In this document: positions 52,324 through 61,458 of the stretch, piece by piece
Layout: each line of letters opens with the position of its first letter
Numbering within the stretch: the stretch's first letter is position 1
Source of the DNA: Christiangramia lutea
GTDB lineage: Bacteria > Bacteroidota > Bacteroidia > Flavobacteriales > Flavobacteriaceae
Assembly: GCF_022489035.1 (NCBI RefSeq)
Contig: NZ_JAKVTV010000002.1
Location: forward strand, 434,001 to 498,000
Reading direction: 5' to 3'
DNA length: 64,000 nucleotides
Made by a program: the position numbers and the translations under genes
The notes under the pieces: generated by a model
Seen by the model: the letters and a program-made list of their open reading frames with translations, nothing else
What the model was told of the DNA's origin: nothing
Database searches by the model: none

Positions 52324-53178
52324 ATGAGGAATATCAAGAAGCTTTACAAAGCCGAGTACAGACCTATGGGAGACCTGGAAACCTGGTCACCTCTTCCATC
52401 CAGGAATTTACAAATGATAGACCCATTCATCTTTCTGAATCATCATGGTCCGCAGATTTATCCGCCAAACAACGATGGATTGCCATTTGGCCCTCACCCG
52501 CACCGGGGAATGGAAACAGTAACTTTAATTTTAGATGGAGATATTACCCATAAGGATACAGGTGGTCATAATAGCGTAATTGAAGCTGGCGGAGTACAAT
52601 GGATGACGGCTGGAAAAGGACTTTTACATTCAGAAGTTTCGTCTGAAAAGTTTAAAAAGGAAGGAGGTCCGCTGGAGATTCTGCAGCTTTGGATCAATCT
52701 TCCCAAAAGGTTAAAAATGACCGAGCCACATTATCGAGGCATTCAGAAAGACCAGATTTCAACCTGGAAAAATGAAGAGGGAACAGTAAAAAGTCAGGTT
52801 ATTGCTGGTAATTTCAAAGGTATTAGAGGAGCCTTCGATACACCAACTTCAGTTGATCTTTCCCTGGTTCATTTTCAAAAAGATTCGAGTGTACAATTAG
52901 AAATCCCAAAAAACGACAATATTTTCTTCTATGTGATCCATGGCGAATTAGAAGTAAATGAAATCACGGTTCCAAAGCTGCATCTGGCAGAGTTTTCCAA
53001 AAACAGTGAAATTTTAAATATTACTGCCAAAGAGAAAAGCATCCTCTTGCTGGGGCATGCACAACCGTTTGAAGAGAAGGTTGTATTTGGCGGACCTTTC
53101 GTTATGAATTCTGAAGAAGAGATCCGGCAGGCTTATGAAGATTATCAGTCTGGAAAAATGGGAGCCTGGGAAAACTAG
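52324..53178 (+). CDS. Pirin-family bicupin protein
   Basis: Iron-binding bicupin of 284 residues. The metal site is PHPHRGMETVTLILDGD, with later His and Glu in HNSVIEAGGVQWMTAGKGLLHSE (split here into HNSVIEAGG and GKGLLHSE). Relatives have quercetinase activity or act as redox-sensing co-regulators. Its TAG stop and the hisIE stop on the other strand share the palindrome CTAG, so the two convergent genes overlap by 4 nt and no terminator separates them. Confidence 0.9.
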   Translation: MRNIKKLYKAEYRPMGDLETWSPLPSRNLQMIDPFIFLNHHGPQIYPPNNDGLPFGPHPHRGMETVTLILDGDITHKDTGGHNSVIEAGGVQWMTAGKGLLHSEVSSEKFKKEGGPLEILQLWINLPKRLKMTEPHYRGIQKDQISTWKNEEGTVKSQVIAGNFKGIRGAFDTPTSVDLSLVHFQKDSSVQLEIPKNDNIFFYVIHGELEVNEITVPKLHLAEFSKNSEILNITAKEKSILLLGHAQPFEEKVVFGGPFVMNSEEEIRQAYEDYQSGKMGAWEN

Positions 53179-53795
53179 TGCCTTTTTTCCAGAACTTCAA
53201 CAATATCACGTAAACCAAATCCTTTAGCTTTTAAAAGAATTAGGTAATGGAACAGAAGATCGGCGCTTTCATTAAGGAAGAGATCGTCATTATTATCTTT
53301 AGCCTCTATTACGGTTTCAACGGCCTCCTCTCCCACTTTCTGAGCGATCTTATTAATTCCTTTGTCAAAAAGCGAAACAACATAGCTATTATCATTCTCT
53401 TTTCTCAATTCAGGCTCAGTCTCGCTTAATTTCTGCCTGCTATCAATGATACCCTCCAGTTTTGACAGAAATCCATAATCGGTTTTGTTCTCTTCTGCCC
53501 AGCAGGTATCTGTTCCTTTATGGCATACAGGTCCTTCCGGATGTACTTCTACAAGTAAAGTATCGTTATCGCAATCCAGTTTAATATTTACGAGATTCAG
53601 AAAATTGCCACTTTCCTCTCCCTTTGTCCAGAGACGTTCTTTGGTACGACTATAAAAAGTGACCTTCTTACTTTCATTGGTTTTCAGAAACGCTTCTTCG
53701 TTCATATAACCTAGCATCAAAACCTTTCTGGTTTTAGAGTCCTGAATGATCGCCGGCACCAGTCCGTCGTTATTCTTATTAAAATCTATATTCAT
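53175..53795 (-). CDS. hisIE: Bifunctional phosphoribosyl-AMP cyclohydrolase / phosphoribosyl-ATP pyrophosphatase
   Basis: Fused enzyme of 206 residues for steps 2 and 3 of histidine synthesis. The HisI half has LVEVHPEGPVCHKGTDTCW (zinc Cys ligands) and KLDCDNDTLLVEV (Mg Asp residues). The HisE half (about 110-206) has KVGEEAVETVIEAK and LFLNESADLLFHYLILL. It is the last gene of the his operon and is separated from hisF by a REP-like repeat. Confidence 0.95.
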   Translation of the reverse strand: MNIDFNKNNDGLVPAIIQDSKTRKVLMLGYMNEEAFLKTNESKKVTFYSRTKERLWTKGEESGNFLNLVNIKLDCDNDTLLVEVHPEGPVCHKGTDTCWAEENKTDYGFLSKLEGIIDSRQKLSETEPELRKENDNSYVVSLFDKGINKIAQKVGEEAVETVIEAKDNNDDLFLNESADLLFHYLILLKAKGFGLRDIVEVLEKRH

Positions 53796-53816
53796 CTTTG
53801 ATATATTCTATGATTG

Positions 53817-53890
53817 GTCATCCTGAACTAGTTTCAGGATCTAATTTCTGTAAAACGAGATGCTGAAATTAAAAATTCAACGAAGTCAAA
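53817..53890. repeat. REP-like intergenic element, copy 1
   Basis: The stretch beginning GTCATCCTGAACTAGTTTCA has an inner inverted pair CCTGAA/TTCAGG. About 20 of its first 25 bases match the element between hisF and hisA (54682-54745). It is typical of dispersed palindromic repeats. Confidence 0.6.
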
Positions 53891-53911
53891 TAAATGCAGC
53901 ATATCATTTTA

Positions 53912-54667
53912 TTATATTCTTACCGGAATCCCGGCTGTTCTTAGTTGGTTCTTAAGTTCTAAAATTTCGATCTCCTTGAAATGAAAGACACTGGCGGCCA
54001 GGGCTGCATCTGCTTTACCCTTCTGAAAGGTATCTCTAAAATGCTCAATTTTACCAGCTCCTCCGGAAGCAATTACAGGAATATTCAATTCCTCAGAAAT
54101 TTTTGCTAAGGCTTTATTGGCGAAACCATTCTTCGTTCCGTCGTGATCCATAGAGGTAAATAAGATCTCACCGGCACCACGGTCTTCTACTTCTTTCGCC
54201 CATTCAAAAAGGTCAAGGTCGGTGGGTACTTTTCCACCAACCAGGTGAACCTTCCAATCACCAGCAATATTTTTTGCATCTATCGCCACCACTATGCACT
54301 GACTTCCAAATTTATCTGAAAGCTGGTTGATGAGATCTGGGTTTTTCACTGCTGAGGAATTTATAGAAACCTTATCTGCTCCGTTCTTCAGAAGGACGTC
54401 CACATCTTCCACTGAAGATATTCCACCTCCAACCGTAAAAGGAATATTCAGTTGTTCAGCAACATCTAAAACCAGTTTTGCTAAAGTTTTCCTTTTTTCC
54501 TCGGTGGCAGAGATATCGAGAAAGACCAATTCATCTGCTCCTTTTTCAGCATAAGCTGCGGCAAGTTCCACCGGATCACCAGCATCCCGAAGATCAACAA
54601 AATTAACTCCTTTTACCGTTCGGCCATTCTTGATATCAAGACAGGGTATTATTCTTTTTGTAAGCAT
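53912..54667 (-). CDS. hisF: Imidazole glycerol phosphate synthase, cyclase subunit
   Basis: TIM-barrel cyclase of 251 residues. It has [19 protein letters not shown] (catalytic Asp at residue 11), [32 protein letters not shown] and [15 protein letters not shown]. It takes ammonia from HisH and makes imidazole glycerol phosphate plus AICAR. It lies between hisA and hisIE, flanked on both sides by REP-like spacers. Confidence 0.97.
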   Translation of the reverse strand: MLTKRIIPCLDIKNGRTVKGVNFVDLRDAGDPVELAAAYAEKGADELVFLDISATEEKRKTLAKLVLDVAEQLNIPFTVGGGISSVEDVDVLLKNGADKVSINSSAVKNPDLINQLSDKFGSQCIVVAIDAKNIAGDWKVHLVGGKVPTDLDLFEWAKEVEDRGAGEILFTSMDHDGTKNGFANKALAKISEELNIPVIASGGAGKIEHFRDTFQKGKADAALAASVFHFKEIEILELKNQLRTAGIPVRI

Positions 54668-54681
54668 CCTTTAATTTTCGA

Positions 54682-54745
54682 CGTCAAGCTGAACTTGTTT
54701 CAGTTTCTCATTTTTTGGAGACCCTAAAATAAATTCAGGGTGACG
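54682..54745. repeat. REP-like intergenic element, copy 2
   Basis: CGTCAAGCTGAACTTGTTTC at one end and its imperfect complement ending CAGGGTGACG at the other form a hairpin with about 17 of 22 arm positions paired. It is inserted between hisF and hisA. Confidence 0.7.
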
Positions 54746-54746
54746 A

Positions 54747-55472
54747 TTATTTATTCAAAATATAATTTTCCAACTGTTTTAAACTTATTCTGTTCTCGTA
54801 GATCGCTTTGCCTATGATCACGCCTTCACAGCCAAGTTCAGCTAGTTTAGGCAATTCATCAAATTCTGAAATTCCACCGGAAGCAATGAGTTTGATCTTG
54901 TCGGTTTCTGAAAGTATTTCTTCATAAAGATCGAAAGACGGGCCTTGCAACATTCCATCTTTGGAAATATCAGTACAGATCACGTAGCTCACCCCTTTCT
55001 TTTCATACTTCTGAATAAAAGGAATTATCTCCTCTTTAGAATCTTCCAGCCATCCGGAAACTGCGATCTTTCTATTTTTTGCATCTGCACCTAAAATGAT
55101 CTTTTCATTTCCAAATTTCTGAAGCCAGTTCTGGAACATTTCAGGTTCTGTTACTGCTATACTTCCTCCTGTGATCTGGTTTGCTCCACTTTCAAAAGCA
55201 ATTTTAATATCCTCATCTCTCTTTAAGCCTCCTCCAAAATCAACTTTCAAATTAGTTTTTGAGGCAACTTGCTCCAGGACCTTGTGATTTACTATATGTT
55301 TAGATTTCGCACCATCAAGGTCTACCAGGTGTAAACATTCAATTCCATGGTCCTGAAAAGACTTTGCAACTTCTAAAGGATTTTCATTATATATTTTCTT
55401 GGTATCGTAATCACCTTTAGAAAGTCTTACGCACTTGCCTTCTATGATATCTATTGCGGGTATGATTCGCAT
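54747..55472 (-). CDS. hisA: ProFAR isomerase
   Basis: TIM-barrel isomerase of 241 residues, paralogous to HisF. It has [20 protein letters not shown] (catalytic Asp at residue 8), [36 protein letters not shown] (second catalytic Asp) and IASGGISEF. It follows hisH with no gap. Confidence 0.97.
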   Translation of the reverse strand: MRIIPAIDIIEGKCVRLSKGDYDTKKIYNENPLEVAKSFQDHGIECLHLVDLDGAKSKHIVNHKVLEQVASKTNLKVDFGGGLKRDEDIKIAFESGANQITGGSIAVTEPEMFQNWLQKFGNEKIILGADAKNRKIAVSGWLEDSKEEIIPFIQKYEKKGVSYVICTDISKDGMLQGPSFDLYEEILSETDKIKLIASGGISEFDELPKLAELGCEGVIIGKAIYENRISLKQLENYILNK

Positions 55473-56060
55473 TTATGATTCTATTTTCAAAAAGTTCTTA
55501 AGTATCTGTTCTCCGGTTTTACTGCTTTTTTCAGGATGAAACTGAACTCCGTAGAAATTATCTTTGTGAAGTGCAGTTGAGTAATTCACACCGTACTCAG
55601 TTCTTGCGATCTCATCTTTACATTCCGGAACATAATAACTATGCACCAGGTAAACATATTCCCCATTTTCAACATTATCAAAGAGATGAGATTCTAAATT
55701 GGTGATCTGATTCCAGCCTATCTGAGGAACCTTAACCTTGATTTCAAACCTTTTTACTTCCGCATCAAAAATTCCCAAACCCGTAGTATCTCCTTCTTCT
55801 GAATAATTACACATTAACTGCATTCCCAGGCAAATTCCGAGCACGGGTTGTTTTAAAGTAGGAATTATTTTATCAAGACCTGTAGATCTAAGCATTTTCA
55901 TGGCACTTCCAGCTTCCCCTACTCCAGGAAAGATCACTTTATCAGCGTTCCTGATTTCAGCAGCATCACTACTTAGTACAGCATTAAAACCTAGTCTCTT
56001 GATAGCAAACTTTATACTCTGGATATTTCCAGCACCGTAATCTATTATGACAATTTTCAT
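55473..56060 (-). CDS. hisH: Imidazole glycerol phosphate synthase, glutaminase subunit
   Basis: Class I glutamine amidotransferase of 195 residues feeding ammonia to HisF. The nucleophile Cys is in GICLGMQLM, and the His/Glu pair in GVQFHPEKSS. YGAGNIQSIKFA near the start is typical. It shares one base with hisB upstream. Confidence 0.97.
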   Translation of the reverse strand: MKIVIIDYGAGNIQSIKFAIKRLGFNAVLSSDAAEIRNADKVIFPGVGEAGSAMKMLRSTGLDKIIPTLKQPVLGICLGMQLMCNYSEEGDTTGLGIFDAEVKRFEIKVKVPQIGWNQITNLESHLFDNVENGEYVYLVHSYYVPECKDEIARTEYGVNYSTALHKDNFYGVQFHPEKSSKTGEQILKNFLKIES

Positions 56061-57199
56061 TAAAGCACTCCTTTAGTAGATGGTAGGATCATTTTTTCAG
56101 TATCTCTGGTAACGGCCATTTTTATGGCTTTCGCAAAGGCTTTGAATATTGCCTCGATCTTATGATGCTCATTTTTGCCCTCTGCCTTGATATTTAAGTT
56201 GGCCTTGGCACCGTCTGTAAACGACTTGAAGAAATGGTAGAACATTTCCGTAGGCATTTTTCCGATCATTTCTCGATTAAAATCGGCTTCCCAAACAAGC
56301 CAGTTTCTACCACCAAAATCGATAGCAACCTGGGCCAAACAGTCATCCATGGGTAGACAGAATCCATATCTTTCTATGCCCAATTTGTTCCCTAGTGCCT
56401 TACTGAAAACTTCCCCCAGGGCAATGGCAGTATCTTCAATGGTATGGTGTTCATCCACTTCCAGATCTCCATTTACCTGAATTTTAAGATCCATTTGTCC
56501 GTGCCTGGCTAATTGATCCAGCATATGGTCAAAAAAGGCAATTCCAGTGCTTATTTGGCTTTTACCGCTTCCATCCAGGTTCAGTTCGATATTGATATCA
56601 GTTTCATTGGTTTTTCTATTAATTGTACCTGTTCTGTCCTGAAGTTTCAAAAATTCGTAGATCCTTTTCCATGAATTCGTTTTAAGTGCAATATGTTTTT
56701 CTACCTCAGATTTATCATTCTCAACTTCATCCAGTGCAAGCTCTTCATGATTATCAATAAAGATCCCTTTTCCCCCAAAATTCATGGCGAATTCTATATC
56801 GGTTAGGCGATCTCCTACCATAAAAGAGTTCTTTAAATCGTAATCGTGATTCCCAATGAATTTTCTTTCCAGGAGTCCTGTATTTGGCTTCCTGGTAGAT
56901 GCGTTTTCCCTGGCAAAAGTTCTGTCGATCAAAACCTCGCTGAATTCCACGCCTTCATTTTCAAAAGTCTTAATAATGAAATTCTGAATTGGCCAGAAAT
57001 CAGATTCAGGGAAACTGTCTGTTCCCAATCCATCCTGATTAGTCACCATCACGATCTCAAAATCTAATTCTTTGGCGATCTTAGCCAGGTAAGTAAAAAC
57101 TTCAGGGTAAAATTCCAGCTTATCCAGAGTGTCTATCTGGTAATCCTCCGGCTCATGGATCAATGTTCCATCCCTATCTATAAATAAAACTTTATTCAT
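56060..57199 (-). CDS. hisB: Bifunctional histidinol-phosphatase / imidazoleglycerol-phosphate dehydratase
   Basis: Fusion protein of 379 residues. The N-terminal HAD phosphatase has [12 protein letters not shown] (nucleophile Asp, 7-18) and [13 protein letters not shown]. The C-terminal dehydratase (about 185-379) carries the metal-binding [33 protein letters not shown] and [15 protein letters not shown]. The hisNB fusion is known from gamma-proteobacteria and Bacteroidota. It overlaps hisC by 8 nt. Confidence 0.96.
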   Translation of the reverse strand: MNKVLFIDRDGTLIHEPEDYQIDTLDKLEFYPEVFTYLAKIAKELDFEIVMVTNQDGLGTDSFPESDFWPIQNFIIKTFENEGVEFSEVLIDRTFARENASTRKPNTGLLERKFIGNHDYDLKNSFMVGDRLTDIEFAMNFGGKGIFIDNHEELALDEVENDKSEVEKHIALKTNSWKRIYEFLKLQDRTGTINRKTNETDINIELNLDGSGKSQISTGIAFFDHMLDQLARHGQMDLKIQVNGDLEVDEHHTIEDTAIALGEVFSKALGNKLGIERYGFCLPMDDCLAQVAIDFGGRNWLVWEADFNREMIGKMPTEMFYHFFKSFTDGAKANLNIKAEGKNEHHKIEAIFKAFAKAIKMAVTRDTEKMILPSTKGVL

Positions 57200-58244
57200 T
57201 ATCTAAATCTTTAAAGGCTTTAATTAATTGTGCATTTTCCTTTTTAGTACCTACTGTTATCCTTAAACAATTCTCACATAAAGGTTGGGTACTTCTATTT
57301 CTTAAAACAATTCCCTTATTTATAAAATCATCATATCTCCTATTAGCATCATCTACCTTCAGAAGTAAAAAATTTGCATCTGAAGGATATATTTTAGAAA
57401 CAAAATCTACCTGAAGTAATTGTTCAAGTAAGTAGTTCTTTTCATTCACAATATCAGATATTTGTCTTTTAACCTCTTTGGAGTCTGAAAGTCTTTTCAA
57501 AGCTTGATCCTGGGTTTGCTGATTAACATTATAAGGAGGTTTTATCTTATTAAGAACAGTGATGATTTCTTCTGAAGCGAACAACATTCCCAGTCTGATT
57601 CCTGCCAATCCGAACGCCTTGGAAAAAGTTTGAGTAACTATGAGATTAGGAAAAAATTCCAGCTTCTGTACCCAGCTTTCATTTTCTGAAAAATCTATAT
57701 ACGCTTCATCAATTACAACCAATCCATTAAAGGTATCAAGGATGCTGCTTATTTTATCTTCATCAAAAGAATTGCCTGAAGGATTATTGGGAGAACATAA
57801 AAAAATGATCCTGGTATTTTCATCAGCAGCATTCAAGATCTTGGGAACATCCGGCTCGAAGTCTTCATTTAACAAGACCTCCTTATTTTCGATATTATTT
57901 ATATCTGCAAGCACTTTATACATCCCATAGGTCGGTGGTAGGGTGATGATATTATCATTCCCAGGCTCACAAAACGCCCTGAATACAAGATCCAGAACTT
58001 CATCGCTCCCATTTCCTAAAAGAATATTCTTTTCAGGCAAACCTTTTAATTCAGATAGTTTAGCTTTCACTTCGCCCTGCTGAGGATCTGGATACCTGTT
58101 AAGCCCGTTATCATTAGGGTTTTCATTCGCATCCAAAAAGATCATCTCCTTACCCTGGGTTTTGAATTCATCCCGGGCAGATGAATAGGGTTTCAGAACC
58201 GCAACATTGGAACGAACCAACTTAGTTAAATCGAACTTTTTCAT
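57192..58244 (-). CDS. hisC: Histidinol-phosphate aminotransferase
   Basis: PLP enzyme of 350 residues. It has [52 protein letters not shown] and the PLP-lysine region [18 protein letters not shown]. It follows hisD with no gap. Confidence 0.97.
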   Translation of the reverse strand: MKKFDLTKLVRSNVAVLKPYSSARDEFKTQGKEMIFLDANENPNDNGLNRYPDPQQGEVKAKLSELKGLPEKNILLGNGSDEVLDLVFRAFCEPGNDNIITLPPTYGMYKVLADINNIENKEVLLNEDFEPDVPKILNAADENTRIIFLCSPNNPSGNSFDEDKISSILDTFNGLVVIDEAYIDFSENESWVQKLEFFPNLIVTQTFSKAFGLAGIRLGMLFASEEIITVLNKIKPPYNVNQQTQDQALKRLSDSKEVKRQISDIVNEKNYLLEQLLQVDFVSKIYPSDANFLLLKVDDANRRYDDFINKGIVLRNRSTQPLCENCLRITVGTKKENAQLIKAFKDLDNE

Positions 58245-59528
58245 CTAGACTATATCTTTTAATCTAAGGCTTACGGCATTCTTGTGGGCCTGCAGCCCTT
58301 CAGCCTCAGCCAATAACTCTATGGAGGGTCCAATAGCTTTAATGCCGGCTTCAGAAATCTTCTGAAAAGTGATGGTTTTCATAAAACTATCCAGGTTCAC
58401 ACCGCTATACTGCTTCGCATATCCATTGGTTGGCAAAGTATGATTGGTTCCGGAGGCATAATCACCGGCACTTTCCGGGGTGTAGTCCCCAATAAAAACC
58501 GATCCCGCATTTCTCACTCCTTCTATAAAATAATCTTCATTCGAAGAACAGATAATAAAATGCTCAGGCCCATATTCATTGATCATTACCAAAGCCTCTT
58601 CATTTGAACTTACCTTGATTAAACGTGAGTTTTCTATAGCTCCTTCGGCAATTGCCTTTCTTGGCAGATCATTCAATTGCTCATACAATTCCTTTGATAC
58701 AGATTCGACCAAATTTTCTGAAGTTGTTACTAAGATTACCTGACTGTCTTTGCCATGTTCCGCCTGACTTAGAAGGTCTGATGCTACATAAGCTGGGTTT
58801 GCAGAATCATCGGCAAAGACAAGTAATTCAGAAGGCCCTGCAGGCATATCTATCGCTACCTGATATTTAGTTGCCAATTGCTTGGCTACGGTCACATACT
58901 GGTTACCCGGCCCAAAGATCTTATAGACCTGGGGAACTGTTTCCGTCCCAAAAGTCATGGCTCCTATCGCCTGAATCCCGCCAATTTTGAAAATTTCTGT
59001 TACACCACACAAATTAGCGACGTAAAGTATAGCCGGATTTACTCTACCTTCCTTATCTGGAGGAGTACATAAAATGATTTCTTCACAACCGGCAAGTTTT
59101 GCCGGAATAGCCAACATAAGAATCGAAGAAAATAAAGGCGCTGTACCACCGGGTATATAAAGCCCCACCCTTTGAATCGCTTTCTTCTCCTGCCAGCATT
59201 TGACTCCCTGAGTAGTTTCTACACTTACTTTCTCAGACCTCTGGGCAAGATGAAACTTTTCAATATTACCTTTCGCCAGGTCTATTGCAGATTCTAATTT
59301 CTGTGACACCTGTTCCTCAGCGTCTTTGATCTCATTACTTGAAACCCTAAGGTCTTCGAACCTTATACCATCAAAAAGTTCAGTATACTTCGCCACTGCT
59401 GCATCACCTTTTACTCTAATTTCATCGAAGATCTGGTTAACGGTCTGTTCGATCTCAGCAACCGTTTGGGTTGGTCTTCTCAGGATCTCGAACCAGTCTT
59501 TTTTGGAGGGGTTGATATATTTATTCAT
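58245..59528 (-). CDS. hisD: Histidinol dehydrogenase
   Basis: Zinc dehydrogenase of 427 residues performing the last two oxidations. It has RVGLYIPGGTAPLFSSILML, GPGNQYVTVAKQL, IDMPAGPSELLVFAD, SQAEHGKDSQ (zinc ligands) and the Glu/His pair in EYGPEHFIIC. It lies 20 nt after hisG. Confidence 0.97.
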   Translation of the reverse strand: MNKYINPSKKDWFEILRRPTQTVAEIEQTVNQIFDEIRVKGDAAVAKYTELFDGIRFEDLRVSSNEIKDAEEQVSQKLESAIDLAKGNIEKFHLAQRSEKVSVETTQGVKCWQEKKAIQRVGLYIPGGTAPLFSSILMLAIPAKLAGCEEIILCTPPDKEGRVNPAILYVANLCGVTEIFKIGGIQAIGAMTFGTETVPQVYKIFGPGNQYVTVAKQLATKYQVAIDMPAGPSELLVFADDSANPAYVASDLLSQAEHGKDSQVILVTTSENLVESVSKELYEQLNDLPRKAIAEGAIENSRLIKVSSNEEALVMINEYGPEHFIICSSNEDYFIEGVRNAGSVFIGDYTPESAGDYASGTNHTLPTNGYAKQYSGVNLDSFMKTITFQKISEAGIKAIGPSIELLAEAEGLQAHKNAVSLRLKDIV

Positions 59529-59548
59529 AATTCTAATTCTTCAATTAA

Positions 59549-60412
59549 TTAAATTACCATTTTTTCAATTGGCGCGACCAAAATTCCCTCAGCTCCAAAT
59601 TCTCTAAGTTCATCCAGCACCTCCCAGAATCGCTCTTCGTTAATCACAGTATGAACCGAACTCCAACCTTCCTCAGCAAGTGGAAGTACGGTAGGACTTC
59701 TCATTCCCGGCAACAGTTTAATAACATCCTTAAGTTTATCATCGGGCACATTCATAAGGATATATTTTGAGGTCCTTGCATTTAAAACAGATTTCATTCT
59801 GAACTGCAATTTTTCCAGAATTGCCTTTCTTTCCTCAGAAATCTGCGGGGAAATGGCCAGGATCGCTTCACTTTTCAGCATTACTTCCACCTCTTTAAGA
59901 CCATTCTTGAAAAGAGTACTTCCGCTGGAGACTATATCACAAATAGCATCAGCCAGCCCGATATTTGGAGCGATCTCTACAGACCCATTAATAATATGAA
60001 GATCGGCTGAAATGCCTTTTTCCTCCAAAAATACATTTACGGTATTAGGATAGGATGTCGCGATCTTTAATCCGTCAAGATCATTTATACTTTTATAATT
60101 AAAGCTTTTAGGAACCGCCAATGAAACCCTGCATTTAGAGAATCCAAGTTTTTCACCCTTAATGATATCCTGCCCTTTCTCAATAAGCACATTTTCACCG
60201 ATAATGGCCACATCCACAACCCCATCTCTAAGGTATTGGGGTATATCACCATTTCTCAGGTACATTACTTCCAGAGGAAAATTTCTTGAAGAAGCTTTTA
60301 ACTGTTCTTTACCGTTATCTATCGAAATTCCGGCATCTTTCAGGATTCTAATCGAGTCTTCGAATAATCTTCCCGATTTCTGAACCGCAATCCTTAACTT
60401 TTCCTTACTCAT
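59549..60412 (-). CDS. hisG: ATP phosphoribosyltransferase, long form
   Basis: First enzyme of histidine synthesis, 287 residues. This is the long form with a C-terminal PII-like regulatory domain (about 215-287) for feedback by histidine, so no HisZ partner is needed. It shows LRIAVQKSGRLFEDS, VDVAIIGENVL, ATSYPNTVNVFL and ADAICDIVSSGSTL (PRPP loop). It is the first structural gene after the leader and attenuator. Confidence 0.96.
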   Translation of the reverse strand: MSKEKLRIAVQKSGRLFEDSIRILKDAGISIDNGKEQLKASSRNFPLEVMYLRNGDIPQYLRDGVVDVAIIGENVLIEKGQDIIKGEKLGFSKCRVSLAVPKSFNYKSINDLDGLKIATSYPNTVNVFLEEKGISADLHIINGSVEIAPNIGLADAICDIVSSGSTLFKNGLKEVEVMLKSEAILAISPQISEERKAILEKLQFRMKSVLNARTSKYILMNVPDDKLKDVIKLLPGMRSPTVLPLAEEGWSSVHTVINEERFWEVLDELREFGAEGILVAPIEKMVI

Positions 60413-60436
60413 AATTTTTTTGACTGTTATTAGAAA

Positions 60437-60467
60437 TAAAAAAACCCGTTTGATTGCTCAAACGGGT
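60437..60467 (-). terminator. Attenuator hairpin of the his operon
   Basis: On the minus strand ACCCGTTTGA and TCAAACGGGT form a 10-pair stem with a 4-nt loop followed by seven T's, 25 nt before hisG. It lies downstream of a His-rich leader peptide, the layout of transcription attenuation. Confidence 0.9.
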
Positions 60468-60502
60468 CATGATATCTTAGTTAATGTTACAACATATCAA
60501 TT

Positions 60503-60559
60503 TCACCTCGCCTGAGCGTGGATATAAAAATGATGATGATGTACAGTATTTTTTCTCAT
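60503..60559 (-). CDS. hisL: his operon leader peptide (18 residues)
   Basis: MRKNTVHHHHFYIHAQAR, with four consecutive His codons and a fifth soon after, ends in TGA 36 nt before the attenuator stem. Ribosome stalling at His codons under histidine shortage should favour an alternative fold and readthrough. Segments between (TGATAT and ATATCA, ATGTT and AACAT) could form it. Its ATG lies at the expected transcription start, so the leader may be translated without an untranslated 5' part. Confidence 0.85.
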   Translation of the reverse strand: MRKNTVHHHHFYIHAQAR

Positions 60560-60567
60560 TGTGAATT

Positions 60568-60575
60568 CAAATCTA
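60568..60575 (-). promoter_or_regulatory. -7 element of the his operon
   Basis: The minus strand reads TAGATTTG, an exact TAnnTTTG, 8 nt before the leader-peptide ATG. There is no clear -33 TTTG. Confidence 0.55.
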
Positions 60576-60626
60576 AATAAAAAATTCAGAAATAAAACCT
60601 GAAAATTATTTTTTAAGATATGTTTA

Positions 60627-61442
60627 TTAGTTGTTTCCCAGGATAAGTGGCATACCATCATCACCGGAGCCTATAACCACCACCTTGGAATTAGGCGATT
60701 TAGCTAATTCCAGCGTAGCCTGAATGCCTTTCTCCTGAAGAACTTTCTCAGTAAGCGATTCACTTAAAATTCGGTTTGCTTTTGCCTTACCTTCAGCATC
60801 TATTCGCTGGCGTTCAGCTTCCTGTTCAGCTTTGGTAAGCCTATACTCATACTCCAGAGACTCCTGCTCCTGCCTTAACTTTCTTTCAATAGCTTCCTTG
60901 ATGGTAGGAGGAAGTGAAACATCCCTAACCAAAACCTCGTTCACCTGAACGTATTGATCTTCAAGTAAAAGGTTGGTCTCATCAAAAATCTCTTTTTGAA
61001 TAGCCTCTCTCTTGCTGGCATATAATTGCTCCGGATTGTATCTACCTACCACCGCTCTGGTCGCAGAACGAATCGCGGGCTGTAGCAGACGCTGAATATA
61101 AGCCTCTCCTTTTTCCTGGTGAAGTTTTCCCAGAACTTCATATTCTGGCTGAAACCATACAGAAGCGTCCAGGCTTATCTCAAGTCCATTTGAAGAAAGC
61201 ACACGCATCTCTTCATCTATAGACTGCTGGCGTACTTCATATACAAATACTTTGTTCCAAGGAGCTACAAAATGAAATCCTTCAGACAAGGGCGGCTGAT
61301 CTGTAACCACACCCCCACCAAAAGTCCGGTAAAGTACTCCTGCTTCACCAGATTCGATGGTTACAGTAGATTTCGCGATAAAAATTATTAGAATAACGAT
61401 ACCAATAAATAAAGGTACAGCGATTTTCGGTAATCTTTCCAT
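60627..61442 (-). CDS. Prohibitin-like SPFH/Band 7 protein
   Basis: Membrane-anchored scaffold protein of 271 residues: an N-terminal membrane helix (about 6-25, KIAVPLFIGIVILIIFIA), then an SPFH domain (TIESGEAGVLYRTFGGGVV, LEISLDASVWFQPE). A charged coiled coil follows (about 175-245, ERKLRQEQESLEYEYRLTKA). These proteins form large membrane rings and act in membrane quality control. It lies 16 nt after the VWA gene, and the his leader lies downstream, oriented away from it. Confidence 0.9.
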   Translation of the reverse strand: MERLPKIAVPLFIGIVILIIFIAKSTVTIESGEAGVLYRTFGGGVVTDQPPLSEGFHFVAPWNKVFVYEVRQQSIDEEMRVLSSNGLEISLDASVWFQPEYEVLGKLHQEKGEAYIQRLLQPAIRSATRAVVGRYNPEQLYASKREAIQKEIFDETNLLLEDQYVQVNEVLVRDVSLPPTIKEAIERKLRQEQESLEYEYRLTKAEQEAERQRIDAEGKAKANRILSESLTEKVLQEKGIQATLELAKSPNSKVVVIGSGDDGMPLILGNN

Positions 61443-61458
61443 ATATAAAAATTGAAAT

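Noticed and set aside
53817-53890. CRISPR-like repeat
   Set aside because: There are only two diverged copies about 0.85 kb apart with no regular spacers; they fit REP-type palindromes.
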